A stretch of 64,000 nt of DNA from Cryptomeria japonica (taxonomy: Eukaryota; Streptophyta; Pinopsida; Cupressales; Cupressaceae): NCBI RefSeq assembly GCF_030272615.1, contig NC_081408.1:303341450-303405449 (forward strand). Reading direction: 5' to 3'. Shown here piece after piece: positions 34,344 to 45,800 of this stretch. The translations under genes were made by a program, and so were the position numbers. Numbering within the stretch: the stretch's first letter is position 1; the number at the start of each line of letters is the position of its first letter. The notes under the pieces were generated by a model. It saw only the letters and a program-made list of their open reading frames with translations, made no database searches and was not told the origin of the DNA.

Positions 34344-36356
34344 TATGGGTTATTCTAAGTTTTCTCTCTTAACTCCTCATAATTATGCTACTTGGAAAAT
34401 TGATGCATGGAGTAAACTTATGGAAAAATGACTAACTCATTACATTGATGGAACTATTGTTGCTCCTGCCGATCCTAAGGTTGATCCAGTTGGTCACTTG
34501 GATTGGCTCACTAAAAATATCATGGCAATTGGTACCTTACAAAAGTATGTATCAAAGGATCTCATTTTTCATATTGAGAAGTGTACTCTAATCAAGGATG
34601 CTTGGAAAAAGTTTGAAGACTTGTATGGTCAAGTTGATGAGATTAGGGGATATCAGATTGATAGTGATCTCACCATGTTAGATCCCAAGAACTTTGATAC
34701 TATACGAGATTATGTCACTAAGGCAAATGAGTTGAGGGCACAACTCAAATATTGTGGCATTGATAAGAAGGATACTCAATTGATATTCAACTTGATAGGA
34801 AAGCTTCCACAAGAATATGCAGCATTTGTTTCTAGTTTCCAAACCCATAGGATGACAATGGGTTCAAGCTACACAATGCCTACATTTGATGCTTTCAATG
34901 AAATGTTGATGATGGAACAAACTAAGTTGATAAGCATGGGCATTCTTAAGGCTTCTAAGTCTCAATCATTAGTGGCAAATCAAGGGAACAAAGGAAATCA
35001 AGGAAATGACAACTCAAACAAGAAGAAATAACAATCAAAGCCTAAGGACAAAGCACCATCTTCTCCACAACAAGGAGATTCATCCTCTTCCAAGAGGGAT
35101 AACTCACCAAAGAGGGAGAGACCTACTTGTGCCTATTGTAAAAAGTTTGGTCATTAGGAGCGTCATTGCCATTCTAAGAAGATTGATGAGTTCACACATA
35201 TCATCAAAAAGCATAACATTGATTTGCCTAATGTCTACAAGAAGGATGATTCATGAACTTCTACTTCCTCACATTCAAAAGGAAAAGGGCAAGCATTCAT
35301 GGCTTCTACAAGTGGGAAGACTCACTCTTTTGGGACAAGAAAAGAAAAAGCTCTATGTGCTACTATCAGTCATGATTCGAAGAGATGGCTTCTAGATTGA
35401 GGGGCTTCTCATCATATGGCATCTTCATAGTCTATGTTCTCTACATTTGAGCCTTGTACCATGCTGTAGATTTTGATGGGCAATCACACATACATGGATG
35501 TGATTGGGAAAGGATCTATTGACATTGGGGATAACTCCTTCAATGATGTGTTGTGTGTACCCCACTTGATAAACAATCTCCTTTCCATCTATCAAATCAC
35601 ACATGGCGCAACTAAGAGAGTTGTGGAGTTCACACCTGAGTCAATTTTCATTAGAGACTTGGAGAATAGAGCTATCATTGTGACTGGGGTGGTTGATCAT
35701 GCATCTCGGTTATACTCCTTTTCATATTTTGTTGATGATGATGATTTCACATTTGATGATTCTACACATGATGATCAAACTTCTTGTGATGGTTCAGTTT
35801 TGAGGAGAACTTTGGACACTTGAACATGGGTATTCTCACAAGTGAATCTGTTCTTGAGTCTTGTATTCCATCTCCTCATATTGATATCACATCACCTATT
35901 GCACCTAAAGATGCGGATAGTGTGACAGTTTTGCCTTCATGTGATTCAGTGCAGCAGGATATTCATTGTCTTCTAGCTTTAGATTCATGGGATGATTACT
36001 TGATAGACATTGCAGGTTTGTTTGTGGAATCCTACATTGCAGATTTGGGGGACATCATCGATCACATTCATCTTCTCTTTGATGAAGGTGATCCTTCTTC
36101 GATTGTTGTGAGGGAACACTCTGACCCTCTTGTTCATTCTCTACATGATCGTTCTTTCGAGGTTGACATAATTGTCGATACTTATGTACAATAGTTGGAG
36201 GAGGTCTCTTTATTTTTTGAGGAGACATGTGAGTCTTTGGGACATGTTCTACATCCATCTCCACTAGATCTTGGAGTGCCTTTTTGAGTAGTGTGGCACA
36301 ATTTACCACCTTTGGAGGGGGTATCTTTCAACATCGACATGCGGACACTTGAGTAG
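34344..36356 (+). pseudogene. gag-pr: gag-protease-unknown fusion ORF, copy 1
   Basis: Frame from ATG 34344 to TAG 36354. Capsid-like UBN2 domain (TPHNYATWKIDAWSKLM, DAWKKFEDLYGQVDE, LTMLDPKNFDTIRDY, LIGKLPQEYAAFVSSFQ), knuckle CAYCKKFGH..RHC (35128-35172), protease signature RWLLD-GASHHMAS (35385-35430) with VLCVPHLINNLLSIYQ, then about 180 residues of unknown sequence (HIDITSPIAP, LPSCDSVQQDI, GLFVESYIADLGDIIDHI, HSLHDRSFEVDIIVDTYVQ, SPLDLGVPF). Stops at about 34429, 35030, 35157, 35254, 35398, 35428, 35467, 36192 and 36286 plus a small frame change near 35820; several are CAG-to-TAG. The unknown part matches copy 2 closely, so it is a fixed domain. Confidence 0.85.
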
Positions 36357-36842
36357 TGTTTAGAGATTCCTTTCATCATGAGTTTTCTTCATACATCTTC
36401 CCTTCATGATTGGGGAGACTTCATGGATACACCTTTGGTTTTGTTTCTTCCTAAGGGGAGGAATGTTGTTCGACGTTCATGGAGCAGTTTCTTCATACAT
36501 CGAGCTTCTATCATTGGTGTAGATTCCACATTAAGGGGGGGCTTCCTAGCTTCTCTTCTTCTCTCATATGGGGGGGACTTTTTCCTCACATGGGGTTTTG
36601 TTCCTCACATTCTTCTATGAGAGTTCTTTTGTATGTTTTTCATCTCTCTTTTGGGGGAGGGTTTTTTTCCTTTGGGTTTTTCTCTCTTTCCCCGCTTTGT
36701 GAGAGACTTCATTGCATTGGTTTTCATGCATTTGCATTTGTACATGGGTACCTAACATGGCCTAGTAGCTAGGACCCATCTTGCACTGCTTAGTTGCATT
36801 GTAGACTTAAGTGCATTCCCCTAAGTTGCACTTAAGCGGGGG
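36357..36842 (+). other. 3' non-coding tail with several G tracts
   Basis: Contains AAGGGGGGGC, ATGGGGGGGAC, TTGGGGGAGGG and finally AAGCGGGGG just before the 3' LTR, the last being the likely PPT. Copy 2 has the same G tracts in complement. Frames here are open but not convincing. Confidence 0.7.
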
Positions 36843-37271
36843 TGTTGGTGTAAATAATTATTCATCATGGATATTATTACACTTTACTTAATTTTACTTA
36901 GGGAATGCATTTCATAGTAGTTTGGGTATGAGACACTTGGGTGTTTGTGCCACATTGGGATAATGTGTCTAGGAGAATTTCCACCGTTTATGGTGTTGAT
37001 CTTGTTGTTACACTCCACATTTAGTGGGTGATCCACCTCATGTGGACTATTATATTGTTTCTTCTACCTACCCTTGTTTCTTATTGAGCCACATGTCATG
37101 TTTGTGTGCTCACATATCCCTAGCCTTGCCTATATAAGCAGACTCATCTACATTGTATGAAAATGGAACAATTGATCATTTATCTATTGATGACAATACA
37201 GTTTATTCTTATCCTATATTTTGTCCCTCTATTGTACTTTTCATTGAACTCTTGATCTTGGCAAAATCTCA
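36843..37271 (+). repeat. 3' LTR (429 bp)
   Basis: Nearly identical to 32685-33134 except for a ~22-bp loss in the CCTACCTACCC region. Ends GGCAAAATCTCA and passes straight into GA-rich DNA. Confidence 0.95.
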
Positions 37272-38460
37272 TAAGGGAGTAATGAGACATGATGTAGAGG
37301 TAGATAGGTGGAGAAGAAGGAAGTGATAAACCTAGAGAGGTGAGAGAGAGTTGATGACCTAGAATGTAGAGAGAGAGAATAAAAGAGGAAGAGAGAATAA
37401 AAAGTAGGGGAGTGAGATATATATGGGGGTATGTTTGGATGGGGAGGTAGAGAGGGAGAGGGGAAGAAATGAAGGGAGATACCTAGAGAGGGAAGGGAGG
37501 GAGAAGAGAAGAGATAGAAGAAAAAAGAGAGGAGTAAGAGGGAATGGATGGAGAGGTAGATATGGAGGGAGTGAGAGACCTAAAGAAGGAGGAGATAAAG
37601 AGGGTAGGGGAGGAAGAGAAAAGGAGGGAGCTCATAAAGGGATAGGGTTAAGGAGGAGGGAGAGAGAGGTAGAGAGGGACAAATAGAACTATAGAGGGGA
37701 CATATAGATAGGTGAGAGACCTAGATGGCCAGAGAGGAGTAAGATAGATAGAGGGGGATAAAGAGAGGTGGGTAAAGAGACCTATGTGCAAAGGTAGATA
37801 GGTGGAGAGGAAGGGAAGGAGAAACATAGAGAGGGGAGAGAGGGTGGGATGGAGAGGTAATGACCTAGACAATGAAGATAGAGGATAAGAGAGGAAGAGA
37901 GAAGATGAAAGAGTGGGAGAGGGAGATAGAGAGGGAGAGAGGAAGAAAGGAAGGTAGAGACCTAGAGAGGGGAGGGAGGGAGATTAGAAGAGGTAGAAGA
38001 ACAAAGAGATGAGTAAGAGGAGATGGATAGAGAGGTAGACATGGAGGGAGTGAGAGACCTAGAGAATGAGGAGATAGATAGATTTGGAGAGAGAGAGAGA
38101 GAAGAGAGGGAGAGAGTTCATAAATAGGTTGAGGTGAGGAAAAGGGAGAGAAAGGTGGAGAGGGAGGGAGATAACTAGAGGGTAGACAATTAGATAAGTG
38201 AGAAACCTAGAGGGGGAGAGAAAGGTGGGTAATAATAAAGGGAGGGAGAGGGAGTGAGGAGAATAGGGAGGGAGGGGTAGCCCTAGATATGGGGAGAGAG
38301 AGGATAAAAGGGATAGGTAGTGACCAAGAGAAAGGAGTGGGAGGGGAGAGAAACAATAAGAGAGTGAGAGAGAAGAGAGAGGGAGAGAGTCAAGGATAGA
38401 GAAGTGAGAGAGACAAGAGAGGGAGAGAGATAGGTCTAGAGTTTGGGGAAGATAAAGAGA
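37272..38460. repeat. GA-rich right arm, outer part
   Basis: Polypurine repeats with GAGAGACCTAGA and GGGAGAGGGAGATAGAGAG motifs, the inverted counterpart of 19131-20535. Arg/Gly/Glu-rich or Ser/Leu-rich open frames are artefacts of composition. Confidence 0.9.
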
Positions 38461-39062
38461 ACGAGATACATAGCTAAATAATGCTAATAGGAGCATGCTG
38501 ATTATTGAAATTTGACTAAGTCTAAAATTTTATATGATCCTCTAAAAACTAGAATCTACATTATAAGTCCTATAGAGGTATATTTAAATGTTATATTTCA
38601 TGTATATATTCTCCTTTGGGGGTGGATATAACTTGTGCCCAGATTGGAAAATCTACACACTCACAAAACCTTCACACTGGACAATGCAGAACATTTGGTG
38701 CTCGCCAAATGCAAAAAATTGACTTCTCACATTTGGCGAGAGCCAAAATTGGTAGACGCCAAATGTGAAAATTCAAAATTTTGCATTTGGTGAGCACAAA
38801 ATGTGAAAATTCAAAATTTTGCATTTGGCAAGCGCAAAATGTGAAAATTCAAAATTTTGCATTTGGCGAGTGCCAAATAGGGTAATTGCCATATTTGGCA
38901 CTCACCAAATGGTTTTCTTGGGAGAATACCAACCCTTTGGGTTGGATTTTCCTTGGGCATCCAACCCATAGGTTTGGACGACCTTTTCATGCCAATGACA
39001 CATTTTTATGAAAAGATAAAAAGTGGCACCTTTTTGGTACCACAACTTGGTGCACTTACCCT
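38461..39062. repeat. Right inverted arm and terminal repeat
   Basis: Complement of 18578-19130 and 17805-17860. Contains three near-identical ~43-bp units around GTGAAAATTCAAAATTTTGC (38750-38870), CCCTTTGGGTTGGAT/ATCCAACCCA stem, and terminus GGTACCACAACTTGGTGCACTTACCCT ending at 39062 (written here in two overlapping halves of the family motif). Confidence 0.85.
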
Positions 39063-42000
39063 GCAATAAGATAGGACATTTTGCTTCTAGACGTCCAAAT
39101 AGAATGGCTAAGTATGATAGACATGATAAGTTTGATAGGTAAGATAGAAATGATAGATATGATAAGAATGAGAAGTATGATAAGCCTTATAAGTCTAACT
39201 GGAAGTTTAGGAACCAGAAGAACTATTATTATATTGTAGATGAAGGTGTTACAGATGAATAATGAGAAGGAGATGAAGTTGTGTTTATTGTCATTAAGGA
39301 AGATGGACCTGTGTTTATTGATTCCACTAGGTATTTTGTTGAAGAAAAAACTTTGGCTGCTAAAGTTGAAGAAAAGAGTGAATGGGTGATTGAAAGCGGT
39401 TGTTCACATTATATGACCGGTGACAAAAGAAATTTTGTAAGTATGGAAAGGTATGATGGTGGAATAGTCAGATTTGAAGATGGCAAAGTCTATGTAATCC
39501 GTGGGACAGGTTCTATTTCTTTTGATGGTAAGCATAACACATATGATGTCTTGTATTTTGAAGGTTTGAAGCATAATCTTTTGATTGTTGGATAGATGGT
39601 TGACAAGGGTTATCATCTGCAATTCAAGGATGGTAAATGAAAAATCTTGAATGCCTCTGGTATAGAGATTGCATCTGGGACTAAGACTGAAGGTAACATT
39701 TTTAATTTGAATGCAATTGAGATAAGTTGTTTGATTGCTAAGATAGATGAGAGTTGGTTATGGCATAGAAGGACATGTCATGTAAAATTTGATTCACTGA
39801 TCAAGATTAGTTCTACACAAGTTGTTAAACCTGTTAATTTGATATGTAAGGAATGTCAATTGGGTAAGAAAATAATAGTTTCCTTAAGAATAAGTGATAT
39901 ACATCAAATGGATTGCTGGATCTTGTGCATACTGACCTATGTGGACCTACAAATGTTAGAAGTGTGCAAGGAGATAGATGCTTTATGCTACTAATTGATG
40001 ATTATTCCAAGATGATGTGGGTTGTCTTTTTGAAGGAGAAATCAAAAGCATTTGAGAAATTTAAGATATTCAAAGATAAAGTTGAGATTGAGTCTAGATT
40101 GAAGCTGAAGTGTTTGAGATCTAATAGAGGTGGAGAATTCTATTTTGGTGAGTTCAATTCTTTTTATGAGATGCATGGAATAAGAAGACAACTTTCTACT
40201 CCTAGAACCCCACAATAGAATGGAGTTGTTGAAAGGAAGAACCACACTATTTTGGACGCTGCAAGGACTATGTTGATTGAAGGAAATATTCTGAAGATCT
40301 ATTGGAGAGAAGCCATTAGCACTGCAGTCTACACATTTAACCAAGTTCACATCAATGGTGATACCAGTAAGACCCCTTATGAGCTTTGGTTTGGTCATGT
40401 TCCTATTGTCAAATATTTCAAAGTTTTTGGTAGCAAATGTTATATCAAGAGAGATGAGGATATTGGAAAGTTTGATGATAGAAGTGATGAAGGTATCTTT
40501 TTGGGATATTCCACAAAGAGTAAATCCTACTAGTGTTATAACAAGAGACTGATAAAGATAGTGGAGAGTGCATGTGTGAAGGTGGATGAGAACTTTGGGA
40601 AGGAGATTAGAGCCTATGATGAAGTTCAGCATGTTGTTTTAGCTCCTATTCAACCTGAAAGACCTAAGTAGAATGATCCGGTAGAGACAGAGACTGTTAA
40701 CCCAGATGCTGTTGCTATCGGTGAAGATTCTCTAAATCCCGAGACTAATCAAAACAATCAGAAGTCTCTAAGGTATGTTAGATTAAATCACTCTGAAAAT
40801 CAAATTATTGTTGACAAGAATAAAGGTGTGATGACTAGAAGAAGGTTAGCTGCAAAAGAGGTATGTTTAATTTCCAAAGTTGAACCTAAAGATGTTGTTC
40901 AATCTTGTAAAGATGAAAATTGGATAAGAGCCATGGAAGAAGAATTAGATCCGATTGAAAAGAATAATACTTGGGAACTTGTACCTAGACCTAAGGATAA
41001 AAAATGTTATTAGTACTAAATGGGCTTTTAGGAAAAAGTTGAATGAAGCTGGTGAAGTAGTCAGAAATAAAGCTAGACTGGTCTGCAAAGGAAGCCAGTG
41101 AAGTAGTCAGAAATAAAGCTAGACTAGTCTGCAAAGGGTATTCACAGCAAGAAAGAATTGATTATGAAGAAACTTTTTCTCTGGTTGCCAGAATTGAAGT
41201 TGTTAGGTTGTTGCTTGCTTATGCTGCTTATAAAGATTTCAAGGTATATGAGATGGATGTCAAATCTTCATTTTTGAATGGTGATCTAGAAGAAGTCTAC
41301 ATTGAACAACCTGATGGATTTTCATTATCAGATGATGATGATATGGTATGCAAGTTGAAGAAAGCACTTTAAGGGTTGAAACAAGCTCCTAGAGCCTGGT
41401 ATGCTAGATTAGATAAATACTTGTTGAAATTGGGATTCACTAAAGGTGCTACTAATAGTAATCTGTACTTTAAAATTGAAAAATGATAACATTTTGATTG
41501 TTGAATTCTTTGTTGATGATATTATTTTTGGTGCTTATGATGATATGAGTTTGAAGTTTGTTGGTGACATGCCAAAGGAATTTGAGATGTCTATGATTGG
41601 TGAGATGAAATTTTTCTTAGGTTTATAGATTGCACAGATAGAGAAAGGTATCTTTATATATCAAATTAAGTATGTGAAGGAATTGTTGAAGAATTTTGGA
41701 CTAGATGATTCCAAACCAGTTGGAACTTCTATGGTGACTGGTTGTAAATTGTCTAAAAATGATGAATCTCCTAGAGCTAATTAGAGTTTGTATAGATCTA
41801 TGTTTGGTGGACTATTATATCTTACTCAAACTAGGTCTAACATTATGCATGCTCTATGTATGGCAGATAGATGTCAAATTGATCTAAAGGAGAGTCATGT
41901 TACTGTTGTTAAAAGAATATTTAGATATCTAAAGGGGACTGTGGATTATGGTTTATGGTATCCCAAGAAAGATGATTTCATGTTGTGTGCCTACACTGAT

Positions 42001-42438
42001 GCAGATTGGGCAGGTGATGTAGATGACTAGTGGAGTACTACCGATGGAGCATTCTTTTTGGGTAAGAAGTTGGTTTCATGGGTTAGCAAGAAACAAGACT
42101 TGATATCTTTATCTACTACTAGTAATTGCACTCAGATAGTCTTGATGAAGAAAATGTTGAAAGATATCAAAATTATTCCTGATGAGCCTACTGTTATATA
42201 ATGTGATAATTCCAGTGCTATAAACATGTCAAAGATTCTGGTACAACATTCAAAGACTAATCATATATCAATCAAATATAATTACTTGAAGGAGCAAGTA
42301 AGTGAAAAGACGGTGAAGCTGGAATATGTATCTACAAAGGAACAAATTGCTAATATTTTCACCAAGCCTTTTCTCATAGATACATTTGTCTATTTGAGAG
42401 ATAAGCTAGGGGTATCCACCCCTCTTGATGATAACTAG
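39063..42438 (+). pseudogene. pol: Copia pol remnant: knuckle end, protease, integrase, RT, RNase H
   Basis: Continues the gag frame from 17804. Order: NKIGHFASR (39065); Asp/Lys-rich repeats (KYDRHDKFDR); protease WVIESGCSHYMTGD (39389; catalytic Asp replaced by Glu) and LYFEGLKHNLLIVG; GAG-pre-integrase LWHRRTCHVKFDSL (39756); integrase [101 protein letters not shown] (41508); RNase H TDADWAGDVDD (41998); C-term TKEQIANIFTKP. Numerous stops and frameshifts, and a 46-bp tandem duplication at 41048-41140. This is an autonomous Copia element gone dead; it would copy RNA to DNA and integrate it when intact. Confidence 0.92.
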
Positions 42439-42720
42439 ATGCATTTAGCTGCATCAATCCAGTGGATTTTAGAGCCTTACTATTTTTATCTAGATTGATT
42501 TGCTGGTGTTTCTCCTCTACTAGAGTAGTCTATTGATTTGGTTGTGTATCTTAGGGGGAGAGATCCATGATTCTATATTTTGGGGAGAGAGATTTGTGTT
42601 TCATATTCAAAGAGGGAGAATGAATTTGGTTTTACATTTTTGGAGAGCTTTGGCATTGTTGTCAAAGGGGAAGAGATCATGTGAAAAATTACATTATCTA
42701 TCTTGATCTTAGGGGGAGTT
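42439..42720 (+). other. Copia 3' non-coding region with PPT candidates
   Basis: Several purine tracts: CTTAGGGGGAGAG (42550), AAGGGGAAGAG (42667), CTTAGGGGGAGTT directly before TGTTGG (42721). A further CAAAGGGGGAGAT lies at 42783, so the LTR could instead start near 42800. Confidence 0.7.
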
Positions 42721-44062
42721 TGTTGGTGATATCTTCTTTCTTTGCATTGACTATTTTTCACATTCATATGTTGTCATCAATGCCAAAGGGGGAGATTTTT
42801 GTATTGTTGAGATTGTTTGGGAGATTGTTGTACTCTATTGGATTTGGTTGTTGGATCTGGATATGTTGTTTTCATTGATGTCCACATATTCCTATGAGTT
42901 TTTCCAATGAGCTTGGGAAGATTTTCTAATCCGGTTTGTTATTCTTTGGTTACCGGTTCCAACTATTCCTATTGGTTTTCCTGTCGGTATTCCCTTTGGT
43001 ATATTTTGGTATGATCAAATACTGTGATGAGACTTTGGGATGTTGTTTGGGATGATCTTGTGTATCTTGATTTCAGTTGGTTCATGATTTGGTGACCCAC
43101 AAGTTATCTTTATTCGTGACAGTTGCTGATTGGTTTTGTTCTTGAGCTTTGAGACATTGATTGATGATGATCCTAATGTGTTTCTTGGTGTTTCCTAATT
43201 GTTTCCTATTTGTGTTGGTGATCCATATTTATCGTTGTGCAAGTTTTGGCAATTTCTATCAACCGATGGTGATTTTTGTGTTATGTGGTATTTCTAATGC
43301 TGTAGCGTGTTGCGCTTTATATTGGCATTATTTTCGGTGGATGTGATCATTTAGGAATTTGAATTAGGTCCCTTCTATGTTATATAAGTCATAATATTGG
43401 TTTGGTGGTTGATCTTTGTATCGTGTAATGTAATTTTTGTATTTATGAGTCGATGGTTCAGGGTTTAGCTGACCTTGCTATCGAGGTTGATGATCTGTAT
43501 ATAGGTGATACACTTATGTAATTTAGGTGTCAAGATTATGTTTGCATTATCAGAGAGAGTTTTATGTGTGAAAAAGAGATATACCATTCGATGAAGTGTT
43601 GTGGTGAGATCGTTGTTGTAGAGCAGAAAACTCTGCTTAACTGGAATTGTCATCAGACATTTGGAGATGATATTATTGCAATTCATTTATTTCATATTGT
43701 ATTCCAAATCATTTTGTAAGTCAGTGAGACTTCCCTGAGGGTTGTAGCCTTCCGGGCATATATCTTTTGGCAATGATCCTAGGCAATGTGCTTGGATGCT
43801 TGTGCATTCCCCATTGTAATATTTTCACATACTACTATAGAGTATCATCTTATTGTGGGCAAGTTCCCACTGTAGTTTTTCCCTTGACCGGTATTTGCAC
43901 GTCAAAAAAATTGGTTTTGTTTGTTGTGTTGTTCACTTGCTTATCTTTCTGTTGCTGTAGTTTATTAGTTTATGCTTTAGTGTTTAGTTTTCTAATTTCT
44001 AGTGAAGACTGATTCACCCCCCCCCCCCCTCTCTCAGTCTTCCTTCTTGATTTCTCCTAATA
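42721..44062 (+). repeat. Copia 3' LTR (start 42721 or ~42800)
   Basis: The right 366 bp matches the truncated 5' LTR. Ends at 44062 in CTCCTAATA where the 5' LTR reads CTGCTAACA. A poly-C block (TTCACCCCCCCCC then CTCTCTCAG) precedes the end. The next base starts transposase-like copy D. Confidence 0.85.
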
Positions 44063-44845
44063 GTCATTTATATAATCATTTTTATAGAAATACCATCCAT
44101 CATCTCTAACACATAAAAATAGATCTAACAAGCCTCTAGATGACTTCAAAAATTGCATTACACCACACTCCTGCAAAATTTCATTAGTATGTAAAGTAAA
44201 ATGAATATAGAAGAATAGTTCATGATACATTGAAAACTAAACATGGTATTTACAACAAGTATTACAAATTTTAATAGGTATAGAATAAAATAGCTTACAA
44301 GATTCAAATGACCTTTGTGAGATTTACAAAGGTGGACGTATTTCACAAAATCTTTTGTATCAATTAGCTTCTTATCAACACGTGGAAGCTTCCCATAAAA
44401 AAATGATGTATCATTTTGAAGAGGATCATCGAGTCTTTCTCTTCTTTCAAGTGACCTATCCAATGTTGCACAAATTTTTAAATAAATAGAAGTTTGTTTC
44501 TTAAAACAAGCCTTTCTCAAATGATGGCCTACCAACAAGGTTGTGATCACTTTATGAGCAACTCTCTTATCTTTTTCCTTGTTAGTCTTTCCAATAGAAT
44601 TGAGCTCTCATTAAATTTCTTTTTGACAATAATAGATTTTTTCTCCATTTTTTTGTTCAGACAAATATTCAATTTGGCTAGCAAAGGTCTCATTTTATGT
44701 ATCTTTAGAAATTGAACAAAAAGTTGACATTGCTTAGTCAATGTCTTATTGCTAAAATATTCATTGAAAATTTGTGTAGTCCACAATTGAACTATTCTTG
44801 TTGACCTCTTCCAAATTTTCTATAATGTTCTCATAAACTACAAGT
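44063..44845 (-). pseudogene. Transposase-like copy D, N-terminal-half fragment
   Basis: Minus-strand frames match copy A residues for the KxMLSDISGYLNLHRRTLSRA region (RVITTLLVGHHLRKA.., CATLDRSLERRERLDDPL, KLPRVDKKLIDT) and the VQFHYYYDVFRY region (KYVHLCKSHKGHLN). Close to copy C at 53400-54320, but with a ~230-bp internal deletion. The left end is cut by the Copia LTR; the C-terminal half would lie left of that element and was not found. The right end is joined near 44845 to an exon 2 segment. Confidence 0.8.
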
Positions 44846-44860
44846 AAAATCTTTCTAATC

Positions 44861-45800
44861 ATATGTATGTTGACTATCTAAGCAATTGAGAGGAGGGGAG
44901 GGTGGGGGGGGGGGTTAACAATGAAAATCTTCATCAAACTTTATTCACGGATCCTGAACAACTAGTAGAGTTAATCAAGACAAATAAAACATGAAAACAT
45001 ATGCACAAAATAAATTAGATACAATGAGAAAAAAAATTACATAGAAAACCCAACGAGAGAAGAGCCACAAAGAATGCTAATTCTCAATAGAAAAACACCA
45101 ATTAAGGTGATTTTTACAAAGGATGGCTCACTGCCAAAATGCTCACTACAGGAGGCCTCATGACCTAGAAAGGTTCATTGTCAAAAAAATAAATATAGAA
45201 AAGATAATCCACCACTGAAATATAGTCTGTACTGTTGAAACTGCTTCAAGTAACTATCTACAACACACACACACACAACAATTAGATTCTTCCTTTTAGT
45301 GTCACATATCTTCTACACAATTATCCACTCACAAAATTTCCACAACAACTCATCCAGATCATATGCATACATATATTGTATCCAAAAAAAATAAAGTTTT
45401 AAGTAGGCCAAGACAGAGATCTAAAATAGGTCAACACTAAACATTTCGGTGGTGGGAAGGAATGAGAAGTGGACCACATCACAAGTTTCTTCATCAAATA
45501 GATCAACATGTTACATACATTAACAATGCTAGAGCCAAAACATTATCCACATTCTATACAAATGTCGTTACACAAACTCAATGATTGGATAAAAGCCTCA
45601 ACTTCTAAATCAAATTGGACCCATGAATAGCACTAAGTAACATCAACGACACCTATTTTGAAAAGACCAATCTTCCAAGAAATAACCAAATAACCATCAA
45701 CATCACATACATACCTATTTTCTACTTTTTCTCAATATACCCTATCCAAGCCACATGATTTGACATAAATGACAACATACAACATAATGCTAACAATATG
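44861..45800 (-). mobile_element. Solo LTR, TSD ATATG
   Basis: The insert 44866-45795 is flanked by ATATG on both sides (44861-44865, 45796-45800) and splits exon 2 of copy C. On the minus strand it starts TGTTAGCATTATG and ends near AGTCAACATA, with GTTAACCCCCCCCCCACCCTCC near the end (the U5 block of Copia LTRs here). The terminal CA is followed by two extra bases. No coding sequence. Confidence 0.7.

Larger units (their letters stand above)
32685..37271 (+). mobile_element. Non-autonomous Copia-like element: gag-protease-unknown domain, copy 1
   Basis: LTRs 32685-33134 and 36843-37271, PBS at 33137, long leader, one gag-PR-X reading frame 34344-36356, then a G-tract-rich tail. The frame passes from protease into the beginning of a pre-integrase-like motif (FGHLN-like) and then into unknown sequence; integrase, RT and RNase H are absent. 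The same architecture recurs in copy 2 at 61054-64000, so this is a family, not one deletion. No clean 5-bp TSD was found in the GA-rich flanks (AGGTG versus TAAGG). Confidence 0.85.
17805..39062. mobile_element. Giant foldback-type DNA transposon (~21.3 kb with guests, ~10 kb without)
   Basis: The left terminus GGGTATGTGCACCAAGTT and the complement of the right terminus, GGGTAAGTGCACCAAGTT, match, each continuing TGGTACCAAAA. Excision of 17805-39062 restores a Copia CCHC knuckle (CFTC + NKIGHF), with a 2-3-bp TSD (TGT/TGC). Structure inward from each end: terminal repeat; short palindromes (TTTGGCGAGCGCCAAA type); an inverted block; CT-rich left arm versus GA-rich right arm sharing CTAGGTCTCTC and its complement; and a core of 20-bp monomers in both orientations. 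It hosts LTR elements at 21821-28524 and 32685-37271. No transposase gene of its own is visible, so it is non-autonomous. The superfamily is not assigned: the ends and TSD do not match CACTA, Mutator or hAT. Confidence 0.8.

Noticed and set aside
36378-36772. Overlapping frames after the gag-protease ORF in copy 1
   Set aside because: Interrupted and G-tract dominated; the corresponding region of copy 2 does not keep the same frame, so treated as 3' non-coding.
37423-38496. Arg/Gly/Glu-rich and Ser/Leu-rich frames in the GA-rich arm, including one of 145 codons
   Set aside because: Low-complexity purine repeat; no conserved domain and both strands are open.
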